In this document: positions 1 through 8,857 of the stretch, piece by piece
Layout: the number at the start of each line of letters is the position of its first letter
How positions within the stretch are numbered: the first letter of the stretch is position 1
Assembly: GCF_015354735.1 (NCBI RefSeq)
Contig: NZ_JACEFJ010000003.1
Location: 461,505 to 525,504 of the forward strand
Reading direction: 5' to 3'
Length of the DNA stretch: 64,000 nucleotides
DNA from: Pararhodonellum marinum
Lineage (GTDB): Bacteria; Bacteroidota; Bacteroidia; Cytophagales; Cyclobacteriaceae
Notes under the pieces: generated by a model
Told to the model about the DNA's origin: nothing
The model's database searches: none
What the model saw: only the letters and a program-made list of their open reading frames with translations
Translations under genes and position numbers: made by a program

Positions 1-1
1 C

Positions 2-2548
2 TTTATCATTCTGGTCTTTTTCACAGGAGAAACCCTGCACCGCAACAAATCCACCGGATATGCCATCATCAGTGACACCTTTCCGGTAAAAGATGGCGTT
101 GTGATTGCCTCCAAGTTTCTAGGAATTGCGTTAATCTGTGTCATTTTGTCTGCGATTCCCATCTTGGTGGGCGTAATCATCCAGACTTTGAAAGGCTATT
201 TTCAATATGATTTTTACACCTATTTTGTAGATAGTTTTCTGATTGCCTTACCCGACACCCTGCAGATGGTCATGTTGGTTTTTGCGGTGCACTTGTTGGT
301 CAACAATAAATTTGCCGGTCATGCTGCCGCAATCGGGGTTTGGTTGGTGATGATCATTTTGCGGAATTTTGCCGAATTTGATTTCAACCTCTTTTTCTAT
401 TCCTATAAACCCAACTACATGTGGTCGGAAATGAATGGGTTGGGTCACTTTGGCAAACCCTTGTTTTGGTTCAATATCTATTGGACAGCCTTTGGGCTGT
501 TTCTTATTTTGTTTTTCAGTATCTTTTTTACCAGAGGTGTAGAAGATTCCTTTAAAAGCCGATGGAAAGCAGCCAGACAAAAACTGGGAAAACCTGCTAC
601 ACTTTTATCTTATGGCTTTTTGGCCTTGGCCATTGGTTCAGCAGCATATATTTACAAAAATGTAGCCTATACCAATACGTATCTTACCAATAAAGAAAAT
701 GACAAACGGCAGGCTGAATATGAGAAACAACTCAAAAAATATGAATACCTGCCCCAGCCGAAGGTCATCGCGGTAAAAATGAATGCAGACATTTTTCCCG
801 AAGACCGGAACGCCTACTTCAGCGCTGAGGTGCGACTCGTCAACAAGACGGATGAACCCATAGACTCCATTCACCTCAGCAGCCAAACCATGAGTAGTTT
901 TCATTTGCACTATGAAGGTCAAAAACTTAATTATAGGGCTCCTTTGGTTCTAGAACCTGCAAAGATGCAGTGGATCAAAAAAAGAAAACCGAAAGACAAC
1001 TACAGGATTTACCCCCTACCCAAAACCATGCAACCCGGGGATACCTTGGATGTCCAAATCACCGGAAGCATGATCAATAGAGGTTTTCCCAACAGCGGTT
1101 ATGGCAGGGAACTGGTTCATAATGGCACTTTCATAGGAGGAAGTTTGCCTTCCATCGGATACAATTCCAACGGAGAGCTTTCCAGCGATGAGAAAAGAAG
1201 GAAATACGGATTACCGGAAAAGGACCAGGACTTGCCACCACATGATGACGAATACGGGAGAAATACCCTATTGTTTGCCAAGGAAGCTGACTTCATTCAG
1301 TTCGAGGCAGTATTGAGCACCTCTGTCAATCAGATTGCAGTGGCACCGGGCTATTTGCAAAAAGAATGGATTGAAGATGATCGGCGTTATTTCCACTATG
1401 TGCAGGACACCCCTATCCAATACTTCTTCAACATCGTATCTGCTGAATATGAGGTAATGCAAGATAAAATTATGTTGGCGGATGGAAATGAAGTGAATTT
1501 GGAGATCTTCCACCACCCACAACATACAGCCAACCTTGACCGATTCATGGCAGCCTACAAAGATGGCCTGGAATATTTCTCCGAAGCGTACAGCCCTTTT
1601 CAGTATAGGCAGATGCGCCTGTTGGAATTTCCTAGGTATGCCGGATTTGCCCAGTCCTTTCCCAATACGGTGCCTTTTTCCGAGAGTTTTGGGTGGATTG
1701 CCAATTTCAGTGATCCCAATGCTTTTGATTATGTCTATTTTGTCACTGCCCATGAACTGGCCCACCAATGGTGGGGACATCAGGTGGTACCCAATTATAC
1801 AAGAGGTTCCAATTTGATCTCTGAGGCCTTGGCAGAATACTCTGCGCTTATCCTTACAGAAAGGGCTTATGGAAGTGACAACATGAAACGCTTTTTGAAA
1901 GATGAGTTGGATAAATATTTAAGCGGAAGGTCCAACGAAGGCAAAAAGGAAAATGTTTTCATCAATTGTAACCGACCTTATCAATGGTATTACAAAGGGT
2001 CGTTGATACTGTATGCCTTGCGGGATTATATAGGAGATACGGCTATGGACAGTGCCTTGAGAGGTTTTGCAGACGAATTTGCCATGAGACAGGACCCTCC
2101 CTTTCCTGGAAGCCCTGATTTGCTCAGGCACCTGGCAGCCCATACACCTGATAGCTTAGCCTATTACTTGGATGACACCTGGCATAAAATCACGCTTTAT
2201 GAAAACAAAGCAGTAGATGCGGAGGCCAAAAAAGCTGAAAATGGAGAATATCTAGTCACATTAAATTTCAAATCACAAAAAATCTATGCAGACAGCTTAG
2301 GCATGGAAACTCCCGCAACCTATGATGGGGATTACATTGATATTGGGATTTTTGCCAAAGAGGACAAGGATGAAAACGGCAGAAACCGAACCAATCCCCT
2401 GTACCTTCAAAAACACAAGATCAAACCCGGAGAACATACCCTGACCATTCCAGTAAAAGGTGAACCGATAAAAGCAGGCATAGATCCCTACAACAAACTC
2501 ATCGACCGAGTTCCGGATGACAATGTGGTCAATGTGTCTATCTTATAA
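2..2548 (+). CDS. ABC-2 permease / M1 aminopeptidase fusion (5' partial)
   Basis: The reading frame is open from base 2, so the real start lies before the window; the ATG at 101 is internal. The first ~200 visible residues carry several hydrophobic membrane segments of the ABC-2 permease type. A long extracytoplasmic part follows with the M1 zinc peptidase signature HELAHQWWGH at about visible residue 584, then SEALAEY, which supplies the third zinc ligand. Families of this build fuse an ABC-2 membrane domain to a gluzincin peptidase domain; the substrate is unknown. An ATPase partner should lie just upstream, outside the window. The S9 peptidase gene starts 13 bases after the stop, so the two are probably co-transcribed. 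The fold assignment is firm; its role as transporter, peptidase or both is inference. Confidence 0.88.
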   Translation, partial: FIILVFFTGETLHRNKSTGYAIISDTFPVKDGVVIASKFLGIALICVILSAIPILVGVIIQTLKGYFQYDFYTYFVDSFLIALPDTLQMVMLVFAVHLLVNNKFAGHAAAIGVWLVMIILRNFAEFDFNLFFYSYKPNYMWSEMNGLGHFGKPLFWFNIYWTAFGLFLILFFSIFFTRGVEDSFKSRWKAARQKLGKPATLLSYGFLALAIGSAAYIYKNVAYTNTYLTNKENDKRQAEYEKQLKKYEYLPQPKVIAVKMNADIFPEDRNAYFSAEVRLVNKTDEPIDSIHLSSQTMSSFHLHYEGQKLNYRAPLVLEPAKMQWIKKRKPKDNYRIYPLPKTMQPGDTLDVQITGSMINRGFPNSGYGRELVHNGTFIGGSLPSIGYNSNGELSSDEKRRKYGLPEKDQDLPPHDDEYGRNTLLFAKEADFIQFEAVLSTSVNQIAVAPGYLQKEWIEDDRRYFHYVQDTPIQYFFNIVSAEYEVMQDKIMLADGNEVNLEIFHHPQHTANLDRFMAAYKDGLEYFSEAYSPFQYRQMRLLEFPRYAGFAQSFPNTVPFSESFGWIANFSDPNAFDYVYFVTAHELAHQWWGHQVVPNYTRGSNLISEALAEYSALILTERAYGSDNMKRFLKDELDKYLSGRSNEGKKENVFINCNRPYQWYYKGSLILYALRDYIGDTAMDSALRGFADEFAMRQDPPFPGSPDLLRHLAAHTPDSLAYYLDDTWHKITLYENKAVDAEAKKAENGEYLVTLNFKSQKIYADSLGMETPATYDGDYIDIGIFAKEDKDENGRNRTNPLYLQKHKIKPGEHTLTIPVKGEPIKAGIDPYNKLIDRVPDDNVVNVSIL

Positions 2549-2561
2549 AAAATGAAAAATC

Positions 2562-4601
2562 ATGAAAATTAGAAATTTCAGTTCCATATTATCCCTAATG
2601 TTATGTTTGCTCATCGTCACTGATGGGCTGACGCAAGTAAAGTCCAATTTGGAATTACTGGATCTCTTTGACATGGAGTATGTATCCGATCCACAGATTT
2701 CACCGGATGGCAGCAAGATCATCTATGTCCGCAATTTCAAAGATGTAATGACAGACAGGGATCTATCCAATCTGTGGATGGTCAATTTTGACGGAAGCCA
2801 AAACAGACCACTTACCACAGGAAACCAAAGGGACTTTATGCCCAAATGGTCACCGGATGGGAGTAAAATTGTCTTCAAGTCCAACAAACAGGACGAAAAG
2901 GTCAAGCTCTTTTTGATGTGGATGGATACCAAAGAGTCGATGCCATTGACCAATACCCCTCAGGCACCCGGTCAGGTGGCCTGGTCTGCTGACGGACAAC
3001 AACTGGCTTTCAATATGTTTGTTCCTTCCGCCAAAGCCTCAGCCATTAAAATGCCCTCCAAACCTGAAGGGGCTCAATGGAATACAGATCCCATCTATAT
3101 CAATGACATGAATTACCGGTCAGATGGTGCAGGTTACCTCAAAGGAGGACATACTCAGCTGTTTACCATTGGGCTCGATGGTGGCACTCCCCGACAATTG
3201 ACATTTTCGGAGTTTAACCATGGGGCCCCTATTTGGTCAAAGGATGCCAACCACCTTTACTTCTCAGCCAACCTGCATGAAAAGCATGAGTTGGAACCGA
3301 TAAATACCGAAATCTACAGGTTAAATCTGGCTGATGGGGAAATCCAGGCCTTGACCAGTCGTTTTGGGCCGGATAGCAATCCTGTCTTGTCACCGGATGG
3401 GAGCAAAATAGCCTTTTTGGGATTTGATGACAGCTTCCAGGGATATCAGGTTACTGAGTTGTATGTAATGAATACAGATGGCACAGGTCTTCAAAAGCTC
3501 GCTTCAGCCCTTGACAGAGATGTGGAGGGCATCCAATGGGAAGGCAACAACCGGGGTATTTACTTTCAATACAATGATCTGGGAGATACCAAAATCGGGC
3601 ATGTTGCCCTTACCGGAAAAGTCAGGGACATCACGGATGGGCTTGGGGGAATGGAATTGGGCAGGCCCTACAATGCTTCCGCCTTTAGCGTGTCCACCAA
3701 CAACCGGTTTGCCTATACCTTGGGAGGAACAGACCACCCTGCCGATCTTGCTACTTGGAGTGGTGGGAATGTCAACCGGATTACCCGGTTAAATGATGAC
3801 CTTTTTTCTTTCCGTAAATTGGGAAAGGTGGAAGAAATATGGTGGGAATCTTCCCACGACCAAAGAAAAATCCAAGGCTGGGTGGTCACTCCACCTGACT
3901 TTGATCCCAATAAAAAATACCCCTTGATTCTGGAAATTCACGGCGGACCTTTTGCCATGTACGGTTCTGTCTTTTCAGCCGAAATCCAACTCTTTGCCAC
4001 GGCAGGTTATGTGGTGCTTTACACCAACCCCCGAGGTAGCACGGGATATGGACAGGAATTTGGCAATCTGATCCATCACAACTATCCCAGCGAGGATTAT
4101 GATGACCTGATGTCCGGAGTGGATGCTGTACTGGAAAAGGGTTATGTGGATTCAGAGCAGCTTTTTGTCACTGGAGGAAGCGGAGGTGGACTTCTGAGTG
4201 CATGGATTATAGGCAAGACGGACCGCTTCAGTGCGGCAGTGGTTGCCAAGCCCGTAATCAATTGGTACAGCCATGTGCTTTATGCTGATGCGCCGGCTTT
4301 CTTTTACCGCTATTGGTTCCCTAGTAAGCCTTGGGAAGATCCTGCACATTACATGAACCGCTCCCCTATTTCTTTGGTAGGTAATGTCAAAACGCCTACC
4401 ATGTTGCTTACGGGAGAACAGGATTTCAGAACACCCATAGGGGAATCAGAACAGTATTATGCGGCTTTAAAAATCCAGGAAGTGGAATCAGCCTTGGTCC
4501 GGATCCCCAATTCCTCCCATGCCCTCGCCGATCGGCCCAGTATGCTGGTGGCCAAGGTAGCGGCTATTTTGACATGGTTTGATAGGTATCGGAAGGAGTA
4601 G
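2562..4601 (+). CDS. Secreted S9 family (prolyl oligopeptidase-type) serine peptidase
   Basis: The protein has 679 residues and an N-terminal signal peptide ending near residue 25. Residues ~30-400 hold TolB/WD40-like beta-propeller repeats with recurring 'SPDGSKI' segments. The C-terminal alpha/beta hydrolase domain carries GGSGGG with the nucleophile Ser540, Asp621 in GEQDFRTP and His653 in SSHALADRP. This is the acylaminoacyl-peptidase/dipeptidyl-peptidase build of family S9, acting on short peptides in the periplasm. It lies 13 bases after the M1 fusion gene, which suggests a peptide-degrading transcription unit. A strong hairpin terminator follows. Family and active site are clear; the exact peptide preference cannot be read from the sequence. 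Confidence 0.93.
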   Translation: MKIRNFSSILSLMLCLLIVTDGLTQVKSNLELLDLFDMEYVSDPQISPDGSKIIYVRNFKDVMTDRDLSNLWMVNFDGSQNRPLTTGNQRDFMPKWSPDGSKIVFKSNKQDEKVKLFLMWMDTKESMPLTNTPQAPGQVAWSADGQQLAFNMFVPSAKASAIKMPSKPEGAQWNTDPIYINDMNYRSDGAGYLKGGHTQLFTIGLDGGTPRQLTFSEFNHGAPIWSKDANHLYFSANLHEKHELEPINTEIYRLNLADGEIQALTSRFGPDSNPVLSPDGSKIAFLGFDDSFQGYQVTELYVMNTDGTGLQKLASALDRDVEGIQWEGNNRGIYFQYNDLGDTKIGHVALTGKVRDITDGLGGMELGRPYNASAFSVSTNNRFAYTLGGTDHPADLATWSGGNVNRITRLNDDLFSFRKLGKVEEIWWESSHDQRKIQGWVVTPPDFDPNKKYPLILEIHGGPFAMYGSVFSAEIQLFATAGYVVLYTNPRGSTGYGQEFGNLIHHNYPSEDYDDLMSGVDAVLEKGYVDSEQLFVTGGSGGGLLSAWIIGKTDRFSAAVVAKPVINWYSHVLYADAPAFFYRYWFPSKPWEDPAHYMNRSPISLVGNVKTPTMLLTGEQDFRTPIGESEQYYAALKIQEVESALVRIPNSSHALADRPSMLVAKVAAILTWFDRYRKE

Positions 4602-4622
4602 TAGGGATTAGGGGATGTAGTT

Positions 4623-4658
4623 GGGTCAATGATTGCCTTCATTGACCCGGTTTTTCTT
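4623..4658 (+). terminator. Rho-independent terminator after the S9 peptidase gene
   Basis: A perfect 10-bp stem (GGGTCAATGA / TCATTGACCC) with a 6-base loop is followed by GGTTTTTCTT. It starts 22 bases after the peptidase stop codon. Confidence 0.85.
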
Positions 4659-5090
4659 AATCATAAAAGCATTTTAGGTGATTTGTCTTGTGAGAATGTA
4701 ATGATTACATCAGCCAAATTTCATTTTAATAGGAATATCAAGTTTTCTCTAATTTGGAAGTTTACAACTTTTCTAAATTTGTCCACTTTAATTTTTTGGC
4801 TAGTTGATATTGGCATTTTATGTTTATATCCTCTGTTACTTTTTCCTTGATGAAAAAGTAACCCCTGACAGCCGTGCAGCAGGCTGGAAAAAATCAAGCC
4901 TGGAAAAATCCTTCCGCACACAAGACCCGACGCACCCTCAGTTTTCCGGCAACCCAACGCGCCTCATATGGGACGATTTTCACAAATAATAAATTAAAGA
5001 GAGTAAATTATGTTCGGATAAATTCTCCCCACATTTAATTTTTACCGAGAACTTTCCAAGGTAACCCAAATATGATTTTGTTGGTTTGTT
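4659..5090. other. Intergenic stretch with a 10-bp perfect inverted repeat
   Basis: No gene is supported here; the short open frames lack family character. At 4836-4861 there is a perfect inverted repeat, TTACTTTTTC and GAAAAAGTAA around a 6-base loop. It is followed to about 4975 by a GC-richer segment unlike the AT-rich flanks. Short sequences of this kind occur as dispersed intergenic repeats in Bacteroidota genomes; whether this one is repeated cannot be judged from a single copy. Confidence 0.4.
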
Positions 5091-5804
5091 TTACCAATAC
5101 CTAAAAATGGTCCATAAAATTTTATAGCCTGCACCAAAAACCCCTTTGAGGGTGCCGCTGACTTTGGATACGCCGATTCTTTGTCGGTAATCTACCGGGA
5201 CCTCTGTGGTTTTGAGTCCGGCTTTTGCTGCTTTGATCTGCATCTCTATGGTCCAACCGTAATTTTCGTCCACCATACCCAATGCCTCTAGTTTGTCCCA
5301 TTTAATGGCTCTAAAAGGTCCCAGATCAGTGTAAGTTGTCTTGTAGATCCTCCGCATCAAGGAAGTAGCCAGCCAGTTTCCGAAAACCTGCGGGAAGGTC
5401 ATGGAGCCTTTTTCCTTCTGCCCCCTTGCACGTGAACCGATCACCATATCAAATCCCCCTTTCTGAATGGGCTTGATCAAGTCTAAAAGTTGCTCAGGAT
5501 GATCACTGTAATCCGCATCCACAAATACCACCACATCAGGCTGCGGGGAAAGGCTTCGGAGGTAGGCCATCCCCGTTAGGCAGGCTTTCCCATAGCCTTG
5601 CTGAGGTTCATCCACCACAATGGCTCCTGCTGCTTGGGCCTGTCTTTTTGTATCATCTTTGGAGTTGTTGTTCACCACAATGATGTGCCTGACCACCTTG
5701 GGCAGATCTTTAACCACTTTTCCAACAGCATTTTCTTCATTGAAGGCCGGAATGATGACATCGATGATGGGAACTGGGTATTGCGAATGATCTATAGGCA
5801 GCAT
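5091..5804 (-). CDS. GT2 family glycosyltransferase (dolichyl-phosphate mannose synthase-like)
   Basis: This 237-residue soluble GT-A glycosyltransferase has the nucleotide-sugar fold start VIIPAFNEE (residues ~17-24), the metal-binding DAD at residues 96-98, and VIGSRARG in the middle. It has no C-terminal membrane or GtrA-like domain, so it resembles the bacterial DPM1-like group that transfers a sugar to a polyprenyl phosphate or other lipid acceptor. It is last in a minus-strand run behind a membrane GT2, a 4Fe-4S membrane protein and a flavoprotein (40 bases from the first). The context suggests a shared glycolipid or glycan pathway, but donor and acceptor are unknown. Confidence 0.87.
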   Translation of the reverse strand: MLPIDHSQYPVPIIDVIIPAFNEENAVGKVVKDLPKVVRHIIVVNNNSKDDTKRQAQAAGAIVVDEPQQGYGKACLTGMAYLRSLSPQPDVVVFVDADYSDHPEQLLDLIKPIQKGGFDMVIGSRARGQKEKGSMTFPQVFGNWLATSLMRRIYKTTYTDLGPFRAIKWDKLEALGMVDENYGWTIEMQIKAAKAGLKTTEVPVDYRQRIGVSKVSGTLKGVFGAGYKILWTIFRYW

Positions 5805-5844
5805 TCAGGAAACGAGGTAAATTATGATTGAAAATGAAGTAAAG

Positions 5845-7311
5845 TCATGCTTTTCCGTAACTTCTGAAAGACTCCCAACTGACCAGACTGAAGCCTACTG
5901 CCAGCATCAGGTGGAAGACCAGCATCTCATAGGTTTGGGTATAAAAAGACAGCATCACCATAATCGTAAACACCAGAGCAAGAGTAGCTTCTGCATAAGT
6001 CGTTAAAGGAATTTTAGAAATATGGTAGGTGTTCTTCGCCCAAGATGGATTGAGCGTGGAAAGGTTGTATTTCGGGGTCCGGATAAAGGGGGATTTTTTG
6101 CCGCTTAATCCTTCCCAAACCGCTTGGGCATTGTGAACAGCCAAGCCCATAGAAACGGATAAAAATAGGGGCAGTTCCCAGAAAAATCTAACATAACCCT
6201 TCCAGGAATAAGCTACCAAACTCAGGTTTGCAAAGAAATAGACCAAAGCGATGATCACGAATCCTACCAAAAAAACCGCAGCACCCTGAAAGTAGCTTTC
6301 TGGGATCCAGTTCATGTAAAAGGCCAACCAAACCGGAATACTACTCAAACTGACGATCAATACAGCAATGAAAATGACAGCATTCAAAAGATGCGCCGTA
6401 GCATGCAGTTTGGTTTTAAGGCCAAATGGTTTTTTAAGTACGTTTCCGAGATGCTTGGCGGCACATTCTGCACCTCCTTTGGTCCACCTGAATTGCTGGG
6501 ATTTGATCGCCGACATCACCGGGGGTAGTTCTGCCGGGGATTGGATGTCCGGTCGGTATATAAATTGCCAGCCCAATTGCTGTGCACGGTAACTCAGGTC
6601 AAGGTCTTCGGTCAAGGTATCGTCTTGCCAATTTCCTGCTTCAAAGATGCATGATTTGCGCCAAATGCCTCCTGTACCATTGAAATTGATAAAAACGCCC
6701 TGTTCATTTCTGCCCATTTGTTCTACCATAAAGTGGGCGTCCAAAGCAAAAGCCTGTAACCGCGTCAATATGGAATACCCTTCGTTGAGGTGGGTCCAAC
6801 GGGTCTGCACCATACCTACCTTGGGATTGGTAAAATGCCCGACGGTCTTTAACAAAAACTCCGGATCCGGCACAAAATCAGCATCGAAGATAGCTATCAG
6901 ATCACCGTTTGCCTGTTCCAAACCCTCCCTAAGAGCCCCAGCTTTATATCCGACTCTGTTTTTCCTATGGATGTATTTGAAATTTACCTCCGGATACTTT
7001 AAAATTTCTTGGGTGATAAGTTCCCCGGTTTCATCTGTGCTGTCATCCAAAATCTGAATTTCAAGTTTTTCTTTGGGGTACCGAAAAAGTGACACCGCCG
7101 CTATCAGTCGGCCTACCACATATTTTTCGTTGTATATCGGCAATTGAACCGTCACTTTAGGCAAATCTTCCCATGCAGGTATAGGATAAGCACATTTTTT
7201 GTTTTTGAAGCGGAAAAAATGATAAAGCAGGTGGGCTTGGGCAAAACTGTAAAAAAGGATAAACAGCATCGCCAAAACGTAAATCAATAGAAAGAAATAA
7301 ATCAAAAGCAT
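5845..7311 (-). CDS. Membrane GT2 glycosyltransferase, cellulose-synthase-like
   Basis: The 488-residue protein has an N-terminal membrane helix, a cytosolic GT2 domain and about four helices at the C-terminus. Processive GT2 hallmarks are visible: DDSTDET at 89-95, DAD at 143-145, TED at 234-236 and QQFRW at 272-276 (the QxxRW motif). These features are shared with cellulose synthase, curdlan synthase and glucosylceramide synthase-like enzymes, which make beta-linked glycans or glycolipids at the inner membrane. Its ATG overlaps the stop of the upstream 4Fe-4S gene by one base, so the two are translationally coupled. No PilZ domain or BcsB-like partner is present, so cellulose production itself is unlikely. 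Confidence 0.9.
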   Translation of the reverse strand: MLLIYFFLLIYVLAMLFILFYSFAQAHLLYHFFRFKNKKCAYPIPAWEDLPKVTVQLPIYNEKYVVGRLIAAVSLFRYPKEKLEIQILDDSTDETGELITQEILKYPEVNFKYIHRKNRVGYKAGALREGLEQANGDLIAIFDADFVPDPEFLLKTVGHFTNPKVGMVQTRWTHLNEGYSILTRLQAFALDAHFMVEQMGRNEQGVFINFNGTGGIWRKSCIFEAGNWQDDTLTEDLDLSYRAQQLGWQFIYRPDIQSPAELPPVMSAIKSQQFRWTKGGAECAAKHLGNVLKKPFGLKTKLHATAHLLNAVIFIAVLIVSLSSIPVWLAFYMNWIPESYFQGAAVFLVGFVIIALVYFFANLSLVAYSWKGYVRFFWELPLFLSVSMGLAVHNAQAVWEGLSGKKSPFIRTPKYNLSTLNPSWAKNTYHISKIPLTTYAEATLALVFTIMVMLSFYTQTYEMLVFHLMLAVGFSLVSWESFRSYGKA

Positions 7312-8855
7312 TAGTTTTTTACCGTAATGGAATCATTTCCTATGATGATCGGCAAGTCATTGACTCGCCCTTTTTCGGGCCCGTTTTCCAGTTTTAATAC
7401 CCCTCTTGGACACACCGCTGCACACACTCCGCAACCCACACAGGATGCCCTGACAATATTTTGCCCTCGCTGTGCATACCACCTTACATCTATGCCCATT
7501 TCACAATAGGTAGAACAATTTCCACAGGAAATACACTGTCCTCCGTTGGTGGTGATGCGGAAGCGGGATTTGAAACGCTGCACAATACCCAAGTAAGCCG
7601 CAAGGGGACATCCAAAACGGCACCAAACCCGGTTGCCCATTAAGGGATAAAAACCCGTTCCTATAACTCCTGCAAAAGCCGATCCAATGGCAAATCCATA
7701 AAACGAATGTAATTGGTTTGTGGCATTTCCCAATAAACCAAAGCCTGAAAAATAATTGGCAATGGTCACTGCCGTCATCACCACCGCCAATACCAACACT
7801 CCATGCACCATGTAACGTTCAACTTGCCAAGCTTTTAGGGATTTATCGGATAATTGCCGGTAAGGATCTCCTAGGGTTTCAGCCAGTCCTCCACAACCAC
7901 AGACCCAAGAGCAATACCACCTTTTGCCGTAGAAATAGGTTAACAAAGGAACCCCGATGACAATCAAGATGATTCCCCATACCAACATAAACATGCCTAT
8001 GGCTCCACTACTGAGCATGCCTTCCATTCGGTAATCGTAAAAGAAGGAATAGTCTAAAGGCCATATGTTTTTAAAATCATGCCAGGGTTTGTTGAGCAGC
8101 ACCATGATTTCGGGAATCAAAAAAGCGAAGGAAATTTGAAAAAACATCACCGATGCCGTACGTAAAGTCTGGTATTTGTTGCCTCTGTACTTTCGAAACA
8201 TGCGGATTCCCATGACCAAAATGGCCAAAGTGTACATCAGTCCATATAAAAACCATTGGGTCGCAGGATTACCGGACAAACCCATACTGATGGGGTCCAC
8301 CATCCAGACCAAATTGGTCATGTACTCAGGAAACCAATACAAAATGATATAGAAAAGGATTAGGTAGGTTCCTGTGATGATTCCCAAAACCCCTCTTGAT
8401 TTCATCGAAGAATGATAGATACCGTCATTTTTTATACCTTCAGGTTGATGCCTGTAAAGCGGGAAAATATAAAGCAGGGCCCCAATTACTGAAGCAAAAA
8501 TAGAAATACCAAGAAACAGAAAAGGCTGGTTTTTCACCTCACTTTTCGTAGATGCTTTTGTCAAGGCAAAAGCATAGTCATCCCATATCACCTCATCCCA
8601 GGCTTCCTTTTCTTTCAGTTCTCCATTGAACTGGTCAAAATAGTTTCTGTAATCGCTGACAAAGGCAAAGTTGGAAAAATAGGTTTTCCCATACATGGGT
8701 TGTAAAATATCGAGGAGAATTTCCTGATGCTCTTCCTTAACGGTGTCAGCAACCATTTCCTTTTCCAATTGATAGGACCCCAGAAAAGGAATGATAGAGA
8801 ATATCGCAAGTCCAAGAACAAAGATGGCCAAGCCTATTATTTGTATGTTTTTCAT
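7311..8855 (-). CDS. Polytopic membrane 4Fe-4S protein (NapH/NosR/CcoG-like)
   Basis: The 514-residue protein has several membrane helices, a cysteine motif of the type CSWVCGCGG in the central part, CRFGCPLAAYLG after it, and two ferredoxin-type clusters near the C-terminus: CISCGNCSTYC and CVGCGVCAAVC. This is the architecture of membrane electron-transfer proteins related to NapH and the C-terminal part of NosR. It likely passes electrons from a cytosolic donor through the membrane. Its start is 2 bases from the stop of the flavoprotein gene and its stop overlaps the start of the membrane glycosyltransferase, so the three are tightly coupled. No nitrate, nitrous oxide or cytochrome oxidase gene lies nearby, so the electron acceptor is unknown. 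Confidence 0.87.
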   Translation of the reverse strand: MKNIQIIGLAIFVLGLAIFSIIPFLGSYQLEKEMVADTVKEEHQEILLDILQPMYGKTYFSNFAFVSDYRNYFDQFNGELKEKEAWDEVIWDDYAFALTKASTKSEVKNQPFLFLGISIFASVIGALLYIFPLYRHQPEGIKNDGIYHSSMKSRGVLGIITGTYLILFYIILYWFPEYMTNLVWMVDPISMGLSGNPATQWFLYGLMYTLAILVMGIRMFRKYRGNKYQTLRTASVMFFQISFAFLIPEIMVLLNKPWHDFKNIWPLDYSFFYDYRMEGMLSSGAIGMFMLVWGIILIVIGVPLLTYFYGKRWYCSWVCGCGGLAETLGDPYRQLSDKSLKAWQVERYMVHGVLVLAVVMTAVTIANYFSGFGLLGNATNQLHSFYGFAIGSAFAGVIGTGFYPLMGNRVWCRFGCPLAAYLGIVQRFKSRFRITTNGGQCISCGNCSTYCEMGIDVRWYAQRGQNIVRASCVGCGVCAAVCPRGVLKLENGPEKGRVNDLPIIIGNDSITVKN

Positions 8856-8857
8856 GC

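Noticed and set aside
1268..1780. 170-codon open frame on the minus strand
   Set aside because: It is antisense to the M1 peptidase domain with an intact zinc motif; no family character of its own.
4629..4989. Short open frames between the S9 peptidase and glycosyltransferase genes
   Set aside because: They overlap a terminator and a hairpin element and have no recognisable protein features.
5845..7311. Cellulose synthase
   Set aside because: No PilZ domain, BcsB, BcsC or BcsZ partner is present; the QxxRW motif is shared with other GT2 glycolipid and glycan synthases.
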